64,000 bases of DNA from JAIBJN01 sp963699495 (GTDB lineage: Bacteria; Actinomycetota; Thermoleophilia; Gaiellales; Gaiellaceae): contig CAVOUB010000008.1 in the NCBI GenBank assembly GCA_963699495.1, forward strand, positions 248,001 to 312,000. The letters are read 5' to 3'. Within the stretch, counting starts at the first letter, position 1, and the number at the start of each line of letters is the position of its first letter. Below, one piece after another: positions 35,396-43,467 of this stretch. The translations under genes were made by a program, and so were the position numbers. The notes under the pieces were generated by a model. That model had not been told where the DNA came from. It worked only from the letters and a program-made list of their open reading frames with translations, and ran no database searches.

Positions 35396-36549
35396 AGGAT
35401 CTCTGCGAGAGCGGCGACAGCCCGCTCGACGTCCGAGGAGTCGTTGAAGTGGTGCAGCGAGAAGCGCACGGAGCCGAGCCGCGGCGAGACGATGACGCCG
35501 GCACCGGCGAGCGCGGCCGCGACTTCTGAGCCCTCGCGGCCGGGGAAGCGGGCAATGACGATGCCGGCCCGGCGGTCGTCCTCGGCCGGCGTCAGCACGT
35601 CGCCGCCGAGCCGCTCGAGCCCGTCGCGCAGCTCGGCGGCGAGCGCGAGATCGTGCTCGAGGACGTTCTCGACCCCGAGGTCGAGGAGGTACTCCACGGC
35701 GGCGGTCAGGGCGGCCCCGGCCCCGTAGGCCGGCGTCGAGTACTCGAGCCGGCGGGCCGCGTTCGCGAGCGGGATCGTCGTTGCGTCGAAGGCGATCGCG
35801 TCCTCGGTCGACTTCCAGCCGACGAAGAGCGGGTCGAGCTGCTCCCACAGCTCGCGGCGGAGGTAGCAGACGCCCGCGCCGGGGGCCGAGCAGAGCCATT
35901 TGTAGCCGGAGGTGACGAGGACGTCGACGCCGAGGGCGGGAGCGTCGAGCGGCACGACTCCGGCCGACTGTGTTGCGTCCAGGATCAGCGTTGCTCCGAC
36001 CGAGCGGGCGAGCTCAACGAGCCCGGCGGGGTCGAGCCGGTGGCCGGTCGCGTACTGGACGTGGCTGACGCAGATGACCGACGTGCGCTCGTCCACGGCT
36101 TCCGCGATCGTGTCGAGCGAGAACGAGGCCGGGTCGGCGAGCGCGGGCGCGAGGCGGACCTCGACGCCCGTGTCGCGCGCGATGCGCAGCCACGGATAGG
36201 TGACGCTGGGGAACTCGAGATCGGCCGAGACGACGTTCTCCCCCGCGCCCGGCCTGAGCCACCACGCGACCTGGCAGAGGGCCTCGGTCGCGTGCGTGAC
36301 CACGGCCACGTCGCCGGGATCGGCGCCGAGCAGCCGGGCGGCCGCCGCCCGCGGGATGTCACCCACCCGCTTCTCGACCTCGTCGTCGAAGCCGAACGTG
36401 CCCCGGCCCGCGATCTGGCCCGCGAGCGCCTCGCCGGCGCGCTGCACCGGCAGCGGCTCGAGGCCGATCGAGCCCGTGTTCAGGTAGACGACCTCCTCGA
36501 GCACCGGAAAGTCGCTGCGTGCGGACAGGGCGGGGCGTGTGGCCGTCAC
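35392..36549 (-). CDS. Class V aminotransferase (PLP-dependent)
   Basis: A 385-residue PLP enzyme of the class V/cysteine-desulfurase fold: YLNTGSIGLEPLPVQRA, VVTHATEALCQVAWWL, SVICVSHVQYATGHRLDPAG, LILDATQSAGVVPLD (PLP aspartate and Gln) and TSGYKWLCSAPGAGVCYL (Schiff-base Lys). It may act as an aminotransferase, kynureninase-like or lyase enzyme. GTG 36549 overlaps the nitrilase stop (GTGA). The next gene downstream is an EamA exporter. Confidence 0.92.
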   Translation of the reverse strand: MTATRPALSARSDFPVLEEVVYLNTGSIGLEPLPVQRAGEALAGQIAGRGTFGFDDEVEKRVGDIPRAAAARLLGADPGDVAVVTHATEALCQVAWWLRPGAGENVVSADLEFPSVTYPWLRIARDTGVEVRLAPALADPASFSLDTIAEAVDERTSVICVSHVQYATGHRLDPAGLVELARSVGATLILDATQSAGVVPLDAPALGVDVLVTSGYKWLCSAPGAGVCYLRRELWEQLDPLFVGWKSTEDAIAFDATTIPLANAARRLEYSTPAYGAGAALTAAVEYLLDLGVENVLEHDLALAAELRDGLERLGGDVLTPAEDDRRAGIVIARFPGREGSEVAAALAGAGVIVSPRLGSVRFSLHHFNDSSDVERAVAALAEIL

Positions 36550-37469
36550 GCGTCGGGCGGGGCGTTGACCTCGAGCTTGAGGACGTCGGGTCGGTGGTAG
36601 TGGCCGGCCGGGTCGAAGCGCTGCCGCTCCTCGTGCAGGCGCGCGGGGTCGAGCTCCGCGTAGAGGATCCCTTCCTCGTCGTAGAGAGGCCCGGCGAGGT
36701 ACGCCCCGTCGGGGCCGAGGATCGCGCTCCCGCCCCGACCGACGACCTCGACGCCGTCGAGCGCCTCGCGCAACGGGAAGTCCTCCGGGTAGGCCGCCGC
36801 CCGCTGGAAGTGGCACGGCGCCACCACGAAGGCTCGCGACTCGCGCGCGAGGTGCACCAACGTCGCCTGCCACTCGTCCGAGTCGTCCGCGGTCGAGGCG
36901 ATGTAGATCTCGAGGCCGGACTCGTAGAGCGAGAAGCGCGCGAGCGGCATGTAGTTCTCCCAGCAGATCAGCCCGCCGATCCGGCCGAAGGGCGTCTCGA
37001 TCGCGCGCAGGCCGCGCCCGTCGCCCTGACCCCAGATCAGCCGCTCGTGGTTGGTCGGGACCAGCTTGCGGTGGTGGAGCGCTAGGCGCCCCTCCGGGTC
37101 GTGGTAGAGGAGCGTGTTGTAGAGCGTGCCCGGTCGGGCCGGGTCGATCTCCGTGACGCCTGTGACGAGCCAGACGCCGTTCTCGCGCGCGACCTCTCCC
37201 AGCCGGTCGGCCGCGGGGCCGGGAACCTCGACGGACTGCTCGGCCAGCAGGGCGAAAGCGGCCTTGGCGCGCGAGTCCCCCCACGCGGCCAGGTGTCGCG
37301 CCCAGACCGAGGACGGGTAGGCGGGCAGGTAGGCCTCGGGGAAGACGACGAGCTCGGCGCCGCTCGCGGCGGCCTCGGCCGTGCGCTCGGCGAGGCGGTC
37401 GAGCGACGCCTCCCGGTCGAGCACGACGGGCTCGACCTGGGCGCAGGCGACGGTGACGGGACGGCGCAC
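36546..37469 (-). CDS. Nitrilase/cyanide-hydratase-type carbon-nitrogen hydrolase
   Basis: A 307-residue enzyme with the nitrilase triad: Glu in VVFPEAYLPAYPSS, Lys in LHHRKLVPTNHERL and Cys in GGLICWENYMPLARFSLYES. CWEN and the long N-terminal region favour true nitrilases (nitrile to acid plus ammonia) over amidases, but this is by motif only. Starts at GTG 37469. It is the first gene of the minus-strand run and its acid product could feed the downstream CoA ligase. Confidence 0.93.
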   Translation of the reverse strand: MRRPVTVACAQVEPVVLDREASLDRLAERTAEAAASGAELVVFPEAYLPAYPSSVWARHLAAWGDSRAKAAFALLAEQSVEVPGPAADRLGEVARENGVWLVTGVTEIDPARPGTLYNTLLYHDPEGRLALHHRKLVPTNHERLIWGQGDGRGLRAIETPFGRIGGLICWENYMPLARFSLYESGLEIYIASTADDSDEWQATLVHLARESRAFVVAPCHFQRAAAYPEDFPLREALDGVEVVGRGGSAILGPDGAYLAGPLYDEEGILYAELDPARLHEERQRFDPAGHYHRPDVLKLEVNAPPDA

Positions 37470-37475
37470 GGAAGG

Positions 37476-37481
37476 GTTCTA
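37476..37481 (-). promoter_or_regulatory. -10 box of the nitrilase gene
   Basis: TAGAAC on the minus strand ends six bases before GTG 37469. Last base departs from TAnnnT, so the match is partial. Confidence 0.35.
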
Positions 37482-37528
37482 CCGGAAAAAGATGCTCTTT
37501 GCGGAGACTTGCAGCACGAACGGCTTGA

Positions 37529-37669
37529 CGCGCCTTCGGGCGCGCCCTAGGCTCGCGCATGCCAGATCCGGTAAGCCCTCGGGCTCGCCGGATTTGGCGC
37601 TTAACGAACCCCTTTCGAAATGACGCCTCGCCGACGGTGGCGGCTCAGGGCTTCGTTTCGAAAGGCGTT
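37529..37669. repeat. Three structured elements in a divergent intergenic region
   Basis: Between the nitrilase and rmuC starts lie three structures. CGCGCC-TTCG-GGCGCG (37529-37544) is a tetraloop hairpin. GCCAGATCCGG / CCGGATTTGGC (37561-37598) is an 11-bp stem with one mismatch and an inner GCCC/GGGC pairing. CCTTTCGAAA (37611-37620) pairs with TTTCGAAAGG (37656-37665). No gene explains this stretch, which is about 260 bases between the two start codons. Confidence 0.6.
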
Positions 37670-37728
37670 CTTCAAGGGGACGGGTTTGGGGGGCGCCGTC
37701 CGACGCCCGTTCTAACGTTCGTCGGCCC

Positions 37729-38826
37729 ATGATCGGGACCGTCGTTCTGTTCGTGCTTCTCGCCGCGGCGCTCGCCGCCGCCGCCCTCTGGCTCGTCCGC
37801 GTGCTGCGCACCGAGCTCGACGGCCTGCGCGCTGAGAACGCCGAGCAGCTCGCGGGCCGCAACGCGGACATCGACCGGCGGCTCGCCGGAATGACCGAGA
37901 CGATGGACCGGCGCTTCGGCGAGCTCGACACGAAGGTCGACCGCCGCCTCGGCGAGCTCGACGTCAAGGTCGACCGGCGCCTGGCCGGGATGACCGAGAC
38001 CTCGGCGAAGATCCACGAGCGCCTCGGCAAGGTCGACGAGGCGACAGCGCAGATGAGCGAGCGCACGAAGGATTTCCAGCGCTTCGAGCAGCTGCTGCGC
38101 CCTCCGAAGGCGCGCGGCGGCGTCGGCGAGATCCTGCTCGCGAACCTCCTCGCGGACATCCTTCCCGCGGGCAGGTTCGATCTCCAGCACGGCTTCCGCA
38201 GCGGCGAGCGCGTCGATGCCGTCATCCGGCTGAACGACGCGCTCATCCCCGTGGACGCGAAGTTTCCGCTGGACAACTTCCAGCGGTTCGTCGAGGCCGA
38301 CGACGACGCAGCTCGCGACCTCCACGCCAGGGCTCTCGCCCGGGACGTGAAGGGCCACGTGGACGCGATCGCCCAGAAGTACATCCGCCCGGACGAGGGC
38401 ACCTACGAGTTCGCGCTCATGTACCTGCCCGCCGAGGCCGTGTACTACGAGCTCGTCTGCAACCGGATCGGCGGCGACGCGAACCCGCTCACCTACGCGC
38501 AGGAGCGAAAGGTCATCCCGGTTTCGCCGTCGACGTTCCACGCGTACCTGCTCGTCCTCGTCCAGGGCCTCAAGGGGCTCCGGATCGAGGAGCACGCGGG
38601 CGAGGTGATGGCGTACGTCGCCGACCTGAACCGGGACTTCGCCCGCTTCAAGACGGATTTCGACCTCGTCGGCAGGCACCTCGGCAACGCCCAGACGAAG
38701 TACGCCGAGTCGGAGCGGCGCCTCTCGCGCTTCGACGCGAAGCTCGAGCGCGCTGCGGAGTCCGAGCTGCCCGAGAGCGAGGCAGTCGAGCTCGCCGAAC
38801 TCCCCCGCGCGGTCGACGCCGCGTAG
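37729..38826 (+). CDS. rmuC: RmuC-family DNA recombination protein
   Basis: The 365-residue product has one N-terminal helix (VVLFVLLAAALAAAALWLVR), a coiled coil with a repeated DRRLAGMTET / DRRFGELDTK pattern (residues 48-90), then the RmuC nuclease-like domain (GGVGEILLANLLADILPAGR, LIPVDAKFPLDNFQRFVEA, EGTYEFALMYLPAEAVYYEL). RmuC proteins limit inversions at short inverted repeats. Read divergently from the nitrilase run. Confidence 0.93.
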   Translation: MIGTVVLFVLLAAALAAAALWLVRVLRTELDGLRAENAEQLAGRNADIDRRLAGMTETMDRRFGELDTKVDRRLGELDVKVDRRLAGMTETSAKIHERLGKVDEATAQMSERTKDFQRFEQLLRPPKARGGVGEILLANLLADILPAGRFDLQHGFRSGERVDAVIRLNDALIPVDAKFPLDNFQRFVEADDDAARDLHARALARDVKGHVDAIAQKYIRPDEGTYEFALMYLPAEAVYYELVCNRIGGDANPLTYAQERKVIPVSPSTFHAYLLVLVQGLKGLRIEEHAGEVMAYVADLNRDFARFKTDFDLVGRHLGNAQTKYAESERRLSRFDAKLERAAESELPESEAVELAELPRAVDAA

Positions 38827-38870
38827 CTCTCCAGGCCCGCGCGCTCCTATACTCGCACCGGGAACGCGTC

Positions 38871-40769
38871 GTGGAATTCGGTTGGTTCTTCCTGTGGCTC
38901 GGGGTCGCGCTGCTCGGCCTCGGCCTGCTCCTCCTCCGGACGTGGTGGCGGGAGCGCCGCTTCGCCGGCGCCGCGCTGACCCTCTCGGCCGGACTGCTCC
39001 TGGTGGCTGCCTCGTTGCAGCAGCTGTTCATCTTCGCGATGGCGGTGACGAACCGCTGGGAGGTGGACTCGACGCCGTTCGTCATCCTTTCGACCATCGC
39101 GGCCGCGCTGGCCACGGCGGTGTGGATCGCGCTGGCCACGCGCCGCGGCCGAGAGAGCCTGCGACGAGGCGCCTCACGCCCGCAGCGGATCCAGGAGCTC
39201 GAGGTGCTCGGCGCAATCGCGCGCCTGAGCTCGGCGCCCGGCACCGTCGAGCAGGTCGGCGGCAACATCCTCAACGCGGCCGCCCCCACGGTCGGCGCCG
39301 ACGCGGCCGTCCTCCTCCTCTACGACTCCGATCACCACGTGCTCACTGCGAAGGCGGCCAGCGGGATCCCGGAGGAGCTCTGGCGCACCTTCGAGATCGA
39401 GGTCAACGACGACTTCAACCAGGGCCTGCTCGCGCAGGGCAAGCCGCTGGTGGTGAACGACGTCGCGAACGAAGCGCGCCTGAAGATGCAGCTGGCGCGG
39501 GCTCTCGGGGCCCGCAGCGCGCTGGTGGTCCCCATTCGACACGAGGGCCGCCCCGTGGGGACGCTGACGTTCTACGCGCTCGCCGCCCCACGGAGGTTCG
39601 ACGGCGTCGCGGTCGCCGTCGCCGAGCTGATCGCCAACGAGGCCGGCGACGTCCTCGAGCGGACGCGGCTCCAGGAGGAGGTGCGGGAGGAGCGGGAGCG
39701 CGCCACGCGGGTTCTCGCCCACATCGGCGACGGCGTTTTCTTCGTCGACGGCTCGGGCGTCGTCCGCCTCTGGAACCCCGCCGTCGCCGCCGTCACCGGG
39801 CTGTCGGCTCCCGACGTCCTCGGGCGGCGCCCGCAGGACGTGCTCCCCGGCTGGGCGGCGATCGAGCCGCTCGTCCCCGTCGCGAGCGCTCCGGCCTACG
39901 CGGCGAAGCACGCCGAGACGCTCCCCCTCGACCTCGGGGACCGGGAGCTCTGGATCTCCATCTCCGCGGTCCAGTTCCCGGACGGCACGGTCTACGCCCT
40001 GCGCGACCTGACCGAGGAGCGCGGCATCGAGAAGCTCAAGAGCGAGTTCGTGGCCACCGTCTCGCACGAGCTGCGAACGCCGCTCGCCGCGGTGTACGGA
40101 GCGGCCATGACCCTGCGCCGGCAGGACGTCGAGCTCGACGACGACCACCGCCGGCGCCTCCTGGCCGTGATCGCAGGCGAGTCGGACCGTCTGGCCCGCA
40201 TCGTCGACCAGGTCCTCGCGGCCAGCCGCCTCGACTCGGGCAGCTTGACGATCACCGTGGAACGCTGCGAGCCCGAGCCCCTGGCGCTCGAGGTCGTCGA
40301 GGCCGCGAGGGCTCACGTCCCCGGCGAGGTGGTCATCGACCTCGCTCCGGACGACGACCTTCCCGCCGTGGCGGCCGACTCGGACATGCTCCGCCAGGTG
40401 CTCGCGAACCTCGTCGAGAACGCCGTCAAGTACTCGCCTGCAGGCGGTCGAGTCCACGTCTCGCTCGGACGCCACGAAGGCCGGGTCCTGTTCGCCGTGC
40501 GCGACGAGGGCCTGGGCATCCCGCTGCGGGAGCAGGACCGGATCTTCGAGAAGTTCTTCCGGCTCGACCCCAACCTCACCCGCGGGGTAGGCGGGACCGG
40601 GCTGGGGCTCTACATCAGCCGCGAGCTCGTGCGCCGGATGGGCGGGCGCATCTGGGTCGCGTCGCGGGAGGGTGAGGGCTCGACGTTCTTCTTCGAGCTT
40701 CCGGCCGCCGAGCCGGAGCAGTCCGAGACGAGCGCCGCCACCGAGGCCCTTTCCGCCCCGGTCGCCTAG
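38871..40769 (+). CDS. GAF-PAS sensor histidine kinase
   Basis: The 632-residue kinase has three N-terminal membrane segments (residues 3-22, about 34-60, 67-90), a GAF domain (about 115-270), a PAS domain (HIGDGVFFVDGSGVVRLWNP onward), the HisKA box VATVSHELRTPLAAVYGAAM with His399 as phosphoacceptor, and the ATPase domain (LANLVENAVKYSPAG, DEGLGIPLREQDRIFEKFF, GVGGTGLGLYISRELVRRMG). No response regulator is adjacent, so it may work with a distant partner. GTG start; a TATACT lies 17 bases upstream. Confidence 0.95.
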   Translation: MEFGWFFLWLGVALLGLGLLLLRTWWRERRFAGAALTLSAGLLLVAASLQQLFIFAMAVTNRWEVDSTPFVILSTIAAALATAVWIALATRRGRESLRRGASRPQRIQELEVLGAIARLSSAPGTVEQVGGNILNAAAPTVGADAAVLLLYDSDHHVLTAKAASGIPEELWRTFEIEVNDDFNQGLLAQGKPLVVNDVANEARLKMQLARALGARSALVVPIRHEGRPVGTLTFYALAAPRRFDGVAVAVAELIANEAGDVLERTRLQEEVREERERATRVLAHIGDGVFFVDGSGVVRLWNPAVAAVTGLSAPDVLGRRPQDVLPGWAAIEPLVPVASAPAYAAKHAETLPLDLGDRELWISISAVQFPDGTVYALRDLTEERGIEKLKSEFVATVSHELRTPLAAVYGAAMTLRRQDVELDDDHRRRLLAVIAGESDRLARIVDQVLAASRLDSGSLTITVERCEPEPLALEVVEAARAHVPGEVVIDLAPDDDLPAVAADSDMLRQVLANLVENAVKYSPAGGRVHVSLGRHEGRVLFAVRDEGLGIPLREQDRIFEKFFRLDPNLTRGVGGTGLGLYISRELVRRMGGRIWVASREGEGSTFFFELPAAEPEQSETSAATEALSAPVA

Positions 40770-41912
40770 CTAGAAGCGCAGAAGTGCCCCTATGCCGCCG
40801 ACGGCGTCGAGATCGTCGCGGTGCCGCACGGCCCAGACGGTGCCCCCGTGCGCGAGCGTCTGGTGGACGGCGAGGTCGAGGCCGTCCGTGGACTCCTCGA
40901 GCTGCGTCCCGTCGAGCGGGCACTTGGCGCCGTCTACCGAAAGGCGACCGCACGCGGGGCAGCGCTTGGCCTCGTGGTTGGCCCCCTCTCGGAAGAGCAG
41001 CAGCTCGACCCGGGCGTCAGAGGCCGCTTCGAGTGTCGCGTCCCACCCGGAAGAGGCTCGTCCGTTACGGCCCAGCTCCTCCGTCCAGCGACCGACGACC
41101 TCGGTCTCCCGCTCGGCCCGCCAGCGCTCGAGCACCGGAGTAGCGACCGTTAGGAGCTCGGAGGGCTGCGCGTGCGCGTCGGCGTGCGCCACACCGGCCA
41201 GAACCGCCCGGACATCCTGCGAGAGCAAGTCGTCGAACTCGGCCCAGGTCTCTTCGTTGGCGATGACGACCACCTGCGGCTTGCGCAGCCGCCGCACGAA
41301 GCGGTCGAGCTCGTCGGCGACGCGCTTCAAGTGCTCGTGGACGTGCTCGTCCGCGTGCCGCTGCAGCCGTGCCTGGGCCAGACCGCCCTGGTCATGCCGT
41401 CTCGGCTGCTCCTCGAAGTAGTCGGCCAGGTCTTCGAGCCGGCCCGCTCGGAGGCGAAAGAAGTGCCCCTGCTCCCGGCTGACGACCAGGACCAGCGCTC
41501 CCTCACCGCGCCCGACGAGCGGGACGAGGGGCGCCAGGTAGAGGAGCTGGTCGACCTTGATTCCGTCCGGGACGACCTCGGTGAGGGGGAGCGGGCGCCA
41601 CACGTTGTCGAGGCTCGCGCAGAAGATGGCGAGGCCGTGCGCCCCGTCCCGCTCGAACTCGGCGTCGAAGTAGCGGCGGATCCGCTCGAAATCCTCTCGC
41701 AGGGCGACCTTCTGCCGGTGCGTCAGCTCGCGCGACTTGCCGCCGTTCTCCTTCGCCGCGCCGTCGAGGAGCGAGTTCAGCCGGGTGTGCGCGTCGCCGG
41801 CGGTGGGCACCATGCTCGGATCCAGGTCGAGGTAGACGCTGATCGCGAATCCGTTCTCCGCTTCGAACCCGGCCAGATCGCGAAGCTCGTCCCACGTGAC
41901 GGTGCGTGCCAT
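40770..41912 (-). CDS. eRF1-like (baeRF/Vms1-type) protein with zinc ribbon
   Basis: A 380-residue protein related to bacterial homologues of archaeal/eukaryotic release factor 1 (baeRF, Vms1/ANKZF1-like). Recognisable parts are GFAISVYLDLDPSMVPTAGD, LAIFCASLDNVWRPLPL, YLAPLVPLVGRGEGALVLVV, and RRLRKPQVVVIANEE followed by acidic helices. A C-terminal zinc-ribbon reads CPACGRLSVDGAKCPLDG. Family members are linked to stalled-ribosome or peptidyl-tRNA handling; that is inferred for this one. Head-to-head with trxB. Confidence 0.8.
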   Translation of the reverse strand: MARTVTWDELRDLAGFEAENGFAISVYLDLDPSMVPTAGDAHTRLNSLLDGAAKENGGKSRELTHRQKVALREDFERIRRYFDAEFERDGAHGLAIFCASLDNVWRPLPLTEVVPDGIKVDQLLYLAPLVPLVGRGEGALVLVVSREQGHFFRLRAGRLEDLADYFEEQPRRHDQGGLAQARLQRHADEHVHEHLKRVADELDRFVRRLRKPQVVVIANEETWAEFDDLLSQDVRAVLAGVAHADAHAQPSELLTVATPVLERWRAERETEVVGRWTEELGRNGRASSGWDATLEAASDARVELLLFREGANHEAKRCPACGRLSVDGAKCPLDGTQLEESTDGLDLAVHQTLAHGGTVWAVRHRDDLDAVGGIGALLRF

Positions 41913-41960
41913 CCGGTCACCCCTTGTAGGTTTCCTCTGCGGGCCTAGAAGCTACACCCT

Positions 41961-41986
41961 GGAACACGATCCCGACGGTGATCGTT
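41961..41986 (+). promoter_or_regulatory. SigR/SigH-type promoter of trxB
   Basis: GGAAC (41961-41965), 18 bases, then GTT (41984-41986): the GGAAY-N18-GTT form used by disulfide-stress ECF factors (SigR/SigH family) at thioredoxin system genes. The ATG at 41992 is five bases after GTT, so the transcript should begin at the start codon. A thiol-stress sigma factor is not encoded in this window. Confidence 0.65.
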
Positions 41987-41991
41987 AAGAA

Positions 41992-42996
41992 ATGCAGACA
42001 GACAATTCGGCTGAGGTGAAGGCATTGAACTCGAACGACGTGCGCGAAGTCATCGTGATCGGCGGAGCTGCGGCGGGCTACACCGCCGCGCTGTACGCTG
42101 CGCGCGCGAACATGGAGCCCCTGGTCTTCGAGGGGGTCAACTGGGGCGGGCAGCTCATGATCACGAGCGACGTCGAGAACTACCCCGGCTATCCGGGCGG
42201 CGTGCTCGGGCCGGAGATGATGCAGGACTTCCGCAAGCAGGCCGAGCGCTTCGGCGCCGAGTTCGTCACCGACGACGTGACGAAGGTCGACTTCTCCGAG
42301 CGGCCCTTCCGGGTCTGGGTAGGCGACGACGAGTACCGGGCCGAGACGGTGATCGTCGCCACGGGCGCGAACGCCCGGCAGCTCGGGCTCGAGTCCGAGC
42401 GCTCGCTCCAGGGACGCGGGGTCTCGTACTGCGCCGTCTGCGACGCGGCCTTCTTCCGCGACAAGACGGTCGTCGTCGTCGGCGGCGGCGACTCGGCGAT
42501 GGAGGAGGCGACGTTCCTGGCGAAGTTCGCCACCAAGGTAATCGTCGTCCACCGGCGCGACGTGTTCCGTGCCTCGCCGATCATGGTCGACCGTGCACAG
42601 GCGACCGAGAGGATCGAGTTCGTCCTCGACTCCGTCGTCGACGAGGTGGTCGGCGACGGCGTCGTCACCGCAGTCATCGTGCGCAACGTCAAGACCGGCG
42701 AGCTGACGGAGATCCCGGCGGACGGCCTCTTCGTCGCCATCGGGCACGACCCCAACACCGAGCTCTTCAAGGGCCAGCTCGACCTGGACCCGGAGACCGG
42801 CTACCTGATCACGAAGGGCAAGACCACGGAGACCAACGTCCCGGGCGTCTTCGCAGCGGGCGACGTGCAGGACGACGTCTATCGCCAGGCCGTGACCGCG
42901 GCCGGGTCGGGCTGCATGGCGGCGCTCGACTCGGAGCGCTGGCTGGCGGGCGAGCGCGGCCGCCTGCTCGACGCGCTCGCTGCGCCCCGCACGTAG
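41992..42996 (+). CDS. trxB: Thioredoxin-disulfide reductase
   Basis: A 334-residue FAD/NADPH enzyme: FAD loop VIVIGGAAAGYTAALYAARA (GGAAAG here, where GSGPAG is common), redox CAVCD (residues about 150-154), NADPH loop VVVVGGGDSAMEEA and C-terminal FAD motif GVFAAGDVQDDVYRQAVTAAG. It reduces thioredoxin. Start chosen by the leaderless ECF-type promoter: there is no Shine-Dalgarno. A thioredoxin gene is not adjacent. Confidence 0.95.
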   Translation: MQTDNSAEVKALNSNDVREVIVIGGAAAGYTAALYAARANMEPLVFEGVNWGGQLMITSDVENYPGYPGGVLGPEMMQDFRKQAERFGAEFVTDDVTKVDFSERPFRVWVGDDEYRAETVIVATGANARQLGLESERSLQGRGVSYCAVCDAAFFRDKTVVVVGGGDSAMEEATFLAKFATKVIVVHRRDVFRASPIMVDRAQATERIEFVLDSVVDEVVGDGVVTAVIVRNVKTGELTEIPADGLFVAIGHDPNTELFKGQLDLDPETGYLITKGKTTETNVPGVFAAGDVQDDVYRQAVTAAGSGCMAALDSERWLAGERGRLLDALAAPRT

Positions 42997-43006
42997 CGCC
43001 CGCAGC

Positions 43007-43012
43007 TAGCTT
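43007..43012 (+). promoter_or_regulatory. -10 box of the zinc-ribbon PAS gene
   Basis: TAGCTT ends six bases before GTG 43019, a near-ideal example of the leaderless arrangement in this window. Confidence 0.5.
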
Positions 43013-43018
43013 TTCTAC

Positions 43019-43462
43019 GTGCCGTACTTCATCTGCCCCAACTGCCGGCGGCGGTCCGTGGACGACGACGGCTTCGAGGGCCTCACGGGTCGCCCGGTCG
43101 CGTGCGTGAGCTGCGGGTTCGGCTTCCTCTTCGAGATCCTGGACGACTACTACCCGGCTCCCGGAACCGGGTTCGTCGTCTGCAACAACGAGGGTCGCGT
43201 CATCGCCACCGGCCAGGGCGTCTTCGAGCTGACCGGCTACCGGGAGGGAGACCTCCTCGGCCACGCGGTGATGGAGACCCTCTTCGAGCCTGAGGGCGAC
43301 GGCCCCACCCCGGCGGCGCTCGCCCTCGAGTACGGCGTCCGCCGCTTCGACCAGAAGCTGACGCTCCGCACCCGCGCGGGCGTCAAGAAGGTCGTGCGCG
43401 CCGACTTCTTTCCCGCCTACGACGAGGACGGCGGCCTCCTCGTCGCAGTCGCGCCCCGCTGA
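43019..43462 (+). CDS. Zinc-ribbon PAS-domain protein
   Basis: The 147-residue product has an N-terminal zinc ribbon (CPNC at about residues 6-9 and CVSC about 20 further on) followed by a PAS fold (GTGFVVCNNEGRVIATGQGV, FELTGYREGDLLGHAVMETL, LRTRAGVKKVVRADFFPAY). Such a stand-alone zinc-PAS protein probably senses or relays a signal through contact with another protein. GTG start is the first codon after a -10 box. No close family was named. Confidence 0.82.
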   Translation: MPYFICPNCRRRSVDDDGFEGLTGRPVACVSCGFGFLFEILDDYYPAPGTGFVVCNNEGRVIATGQGVFELTGYREGDLLGHAVMETLFEPEGDGPTPAALALEYGVRRFDQKLTLRTRAGVKKVVRADFFPAYDEDGGLLVAVAPR

Positions 43463-43467
43463 GGCCC

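Noticed and set aside
37470..37728. Riboswitch upstream of nitrilase or rmuC
   Set aside because: The three stems do not match any riboswitch class I know and the nitrilase has a -10 box at its start codon, leaving no leader.
38882..40675. 597-residue open frame overlapping the GAF-PAS kinase
   Set aside because: Arg/Pro/Ala-rich shadow in another frame of the same strand; the kinase frame holds all conserved boxes.
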